Position numbers and translations under genes: made by a program
In this document: positions 62,818-64,000 of the stretch, piece by piece
Layout of the letters: each line of letters starts with the position of its first letter
Numbering within the stretch: position 1 is the stretch's first letter
The notes under the pieces: generated by a model
Databases searched by the model: none
What the model saw: only the letters and a program-made list of their open reading frames with translations
What the model was told of the DNA's origin: nothing
NCBI GenBank assembly: GCA_963709775.1
Contig: CAVPXS010000001.1
Location: 248,001-312,000, forward strand
Length of the DNA: 64,000 nt
Direction: 5' to 3'
Source of the DNA: Salinimicrobium sp963709775
GTDB taxonomy: Bacteria; Bacteroidota; Bacteroidia; Flavobacteriales; Flavobacteriaceae

Positions 62818-64000
62818 ATTCCTATTTCCTTACCTTTTACATAATCCTTAAGGTATTCGAACCTGGAAGTAAGTTTGCCATTTTGGGTCATTCTTGCCCG
62901 CTCCAGAATTCCATTTTTGTCGCCGTTAAAAAAAGCGGGAAGCACATTCTTCAAAAACATTTCCCCAAAACCTTCACTGGCATCTTTGGGTAACTCGCAT
63001 GGAAGATTATCGACAGCCATAACAAGGATGGCATTTTTCTCCCGAAAATCTACCTCCCGTTCTTCCTGTGGATCGTAGCCATAAAAAGGTTCGGCAATAG
63101 TGGATGGTCTTAATGTACTCGCAATTGGTCCTGCAATATCACAGGAAATATCGGCAATATATTTAATGCTGAAATTTGAGGATTTCGCATCTTCACCCGT
63201 AAAGAAAACCGGGGCTCCTTCCCCATAAAAATGTCCCGCAATAAAAAAGTCGGCTGCATGGGCGAAGCGAAGAAAGTTAGACTCGTATTTTTCGGGATGT
63301 TCGTAAAAATCCTGATTACTGCCTTTTTCTCCGTCCCGGCGTTTGTTGTAATCCAGTACATCAATCTGGCAATAAACCGGGGTGTCAAAAGTGTCATTTA
63401 AAAAGCCATTTACCTCCACTTTTTTCACCTTCAGGTGATCCAGGATTTCCCGGGCACCGTGGGCGACTTTTCCACTTCCGGTGAGTACAATTTTTAAAGG
63501 CGGAATCTCAATTTTGTCAAGTTCTGCCAACATGGCATTAAGGTCGGGCAGACTTTCAGCTTTAGGGAGCTCAAAAAGACCATTTTTGAGGCCTATTCCG
63601 CGTAAACCGTTATAAGCTCCTACCAGGCCGGCGTATCTTCCGAAGCCAATAAGTCGGCCGCCCTTTTTATTGACGATCACCTCATGATCATAAAGCTCAA
63701 TATTATTCTTAAGGATCTCCCGCAACAGGTCCCGGTTATAAGGCTGCTTTTTAATGGTGTGAGAGAAAAAGAAATATTTTTTGTTAGGAATAAGGTTAGG
63801 TAGTGGCACCTCTTTAACACCTAGCAGGACATCACAATCTGAAACATCTTCAAGGACCTCAAAACCTGCCTGTCTATACTCCTCATCCGGAAAAACCCTG
63901 ACATCGGAACTTTCCACTTTGAACTGGGCTTCAGGAAATTGCTTTACAGCTTCTAAAAGTTCTTCAGGGGAAAATACTACACGACGATCTGGAGGAGTTT
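62814..64000 (-). CDS. Saccharopine/alanine dehydrogenase-like NAD(P) oxidoreductase (partial)
   Basis: The frame runs beyond the internal GTG (63917) to the window end: TPPDRRVVFSPEELLEAVKQ precedes it, so the 5' end is outside. At least 394 residues are present. The N-terminal half resembles the alanine dehydrogenase/lysine-ketoglutarate reductase domain (LLGVKEVP, KYFFFSHTIKKQPYN). The Rossmann loop is VLTGSGKVAHGA, followed by ADISCDIAGPIASTLRPSTI. The substrate, either lysine plus 2-oxoglutarate or another amino acid, is not settled. It is coupled with the EEP gene by a 4-base overlap. Confidence 0.85.
   Translation of the reverse strand, partial: TPPDRRVVFSPEELLEAVKQFPEAQFKVESSDVRVFPDEEYRQAGFEVLEDVSDCDVLLGVKEVPLPNLIPNKKYFFFSHTIKKQPYNRDLLREILKNNIELYDHEVIVNKKGGRLIGFGRYAGLVGAYNGLRGIGLKNGLFELPKAESLPDLNAMLAELDKIEIPPLKIVLTGSGKVAHGAREILDHLKVKKVEVNGFLNDTFDTPVYCQIDVLDYNKRRDGEKGSNQDFYEHPEKYESNFLRFAHAADFFIAGHFYGEGAPVFFTGEDAKSSNFSIKYIADISCDIAGPIASTLRPSTIAEPFYGYDPQEEREVDFREKNAILVMAVDNLPCELPKDASEGFGEMFLKNVLPAFFNGDKNGILERARMTQNGKLTSRFEYLKDYVKGKEIGI

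Overview
The window reads as a chromosomal segment of a marine-type Bacteroidota of the family Flavobacteriaceae. I infer this from protein styles close to Gramella, Salegentibacter and Salinimicrobium, from promoters of the TAnnTTTG type, from start sites that almost never carry a Shine-Dalgarno sequence, and from lineage-typical families (DUF4369, DUF2851, DUF3467, plug-less TonB-receptor-like barrels, class II NrdJ, Mqo). Nothing looks like a phage, plasmid, CRISPR array or insertion sequence. The gene content is mostly core housekeeping.

Layout. Positions 1-8.3 kb hold the tail of a probable htpG, a periplasmic-TPR hybrid histidine kinase, an S1/P1 nuclease, a truncated alpha/beta-hydrolase remnant, a HAD phosphatase, a DUF819 membrane protein, a DUF4369 lipoprotein and malate:quinone oxidoreductase. 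Positions 8.3-15 kb hold a tRNA-Thr, queD-idi, prfC, a tandem pair of carboxypeptidase-regulatory-like proteins and several small membrane proteins. Positions 15-29 kb are the transcription/translation superoperon on the minus strand: tRNA Thr-Tyr-Gly-Thr, tuf, tRNA-Trp, secE, nusG, rplKAJL, rpoB, rpoC. Its tRNA-tuf head has the same order as the Escherichia coli tufB operon. Upstream on the same strand lie hpf, a XerC-type recombinase and rpsU. Positions 30-64 kb are mixed metabolic and envelope genes: acyl-CoA dehydrogenase, an unusual alanine/cation symporter, a CBS-type beta-synthase, a LolC-like permease facing an exo-muramidase, a four-helix-bundle gene set in heptamer repeats, a metzincin-like lipoprotein, amidohydrolase, phosphate-type transporter, plug-less barrel plus 1006-residue TPR protein, ftsE, typA, kdsA, nrdJ, a mechanosensitive channel, an exonuclease/phosphatase-fold protein and a saccharopine-dehydrogenase-like enzyme cut by the window end.

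Two points matter most when using this annotation. First, six otherwise normal genes (rpoB, kdsA, ftsE, a LolC-like permease, an EEP-fold protein and one CarboxypepD_reg-like copy) are each broken by one or two single-base insertions, seven in all. Because rpoB and kdsA are normally indispensable and every event is a +1 insertion, the simplest reading is residual assembly error and not pseudogenes. Coordinates are given for the repaired genes. Second, the most interesting biology is in the RNA and regulatory layer: tandem 116-bp repeats that carry the 3' end of tRNA-Thr downstream of both tRNA-Thr(UGU) genes, a strong Shine-Dalgarno on rpsU in a genome that otherwise avoids them, and a promoter for the tRNA operon that overlaps the terminator of the preceding gene.
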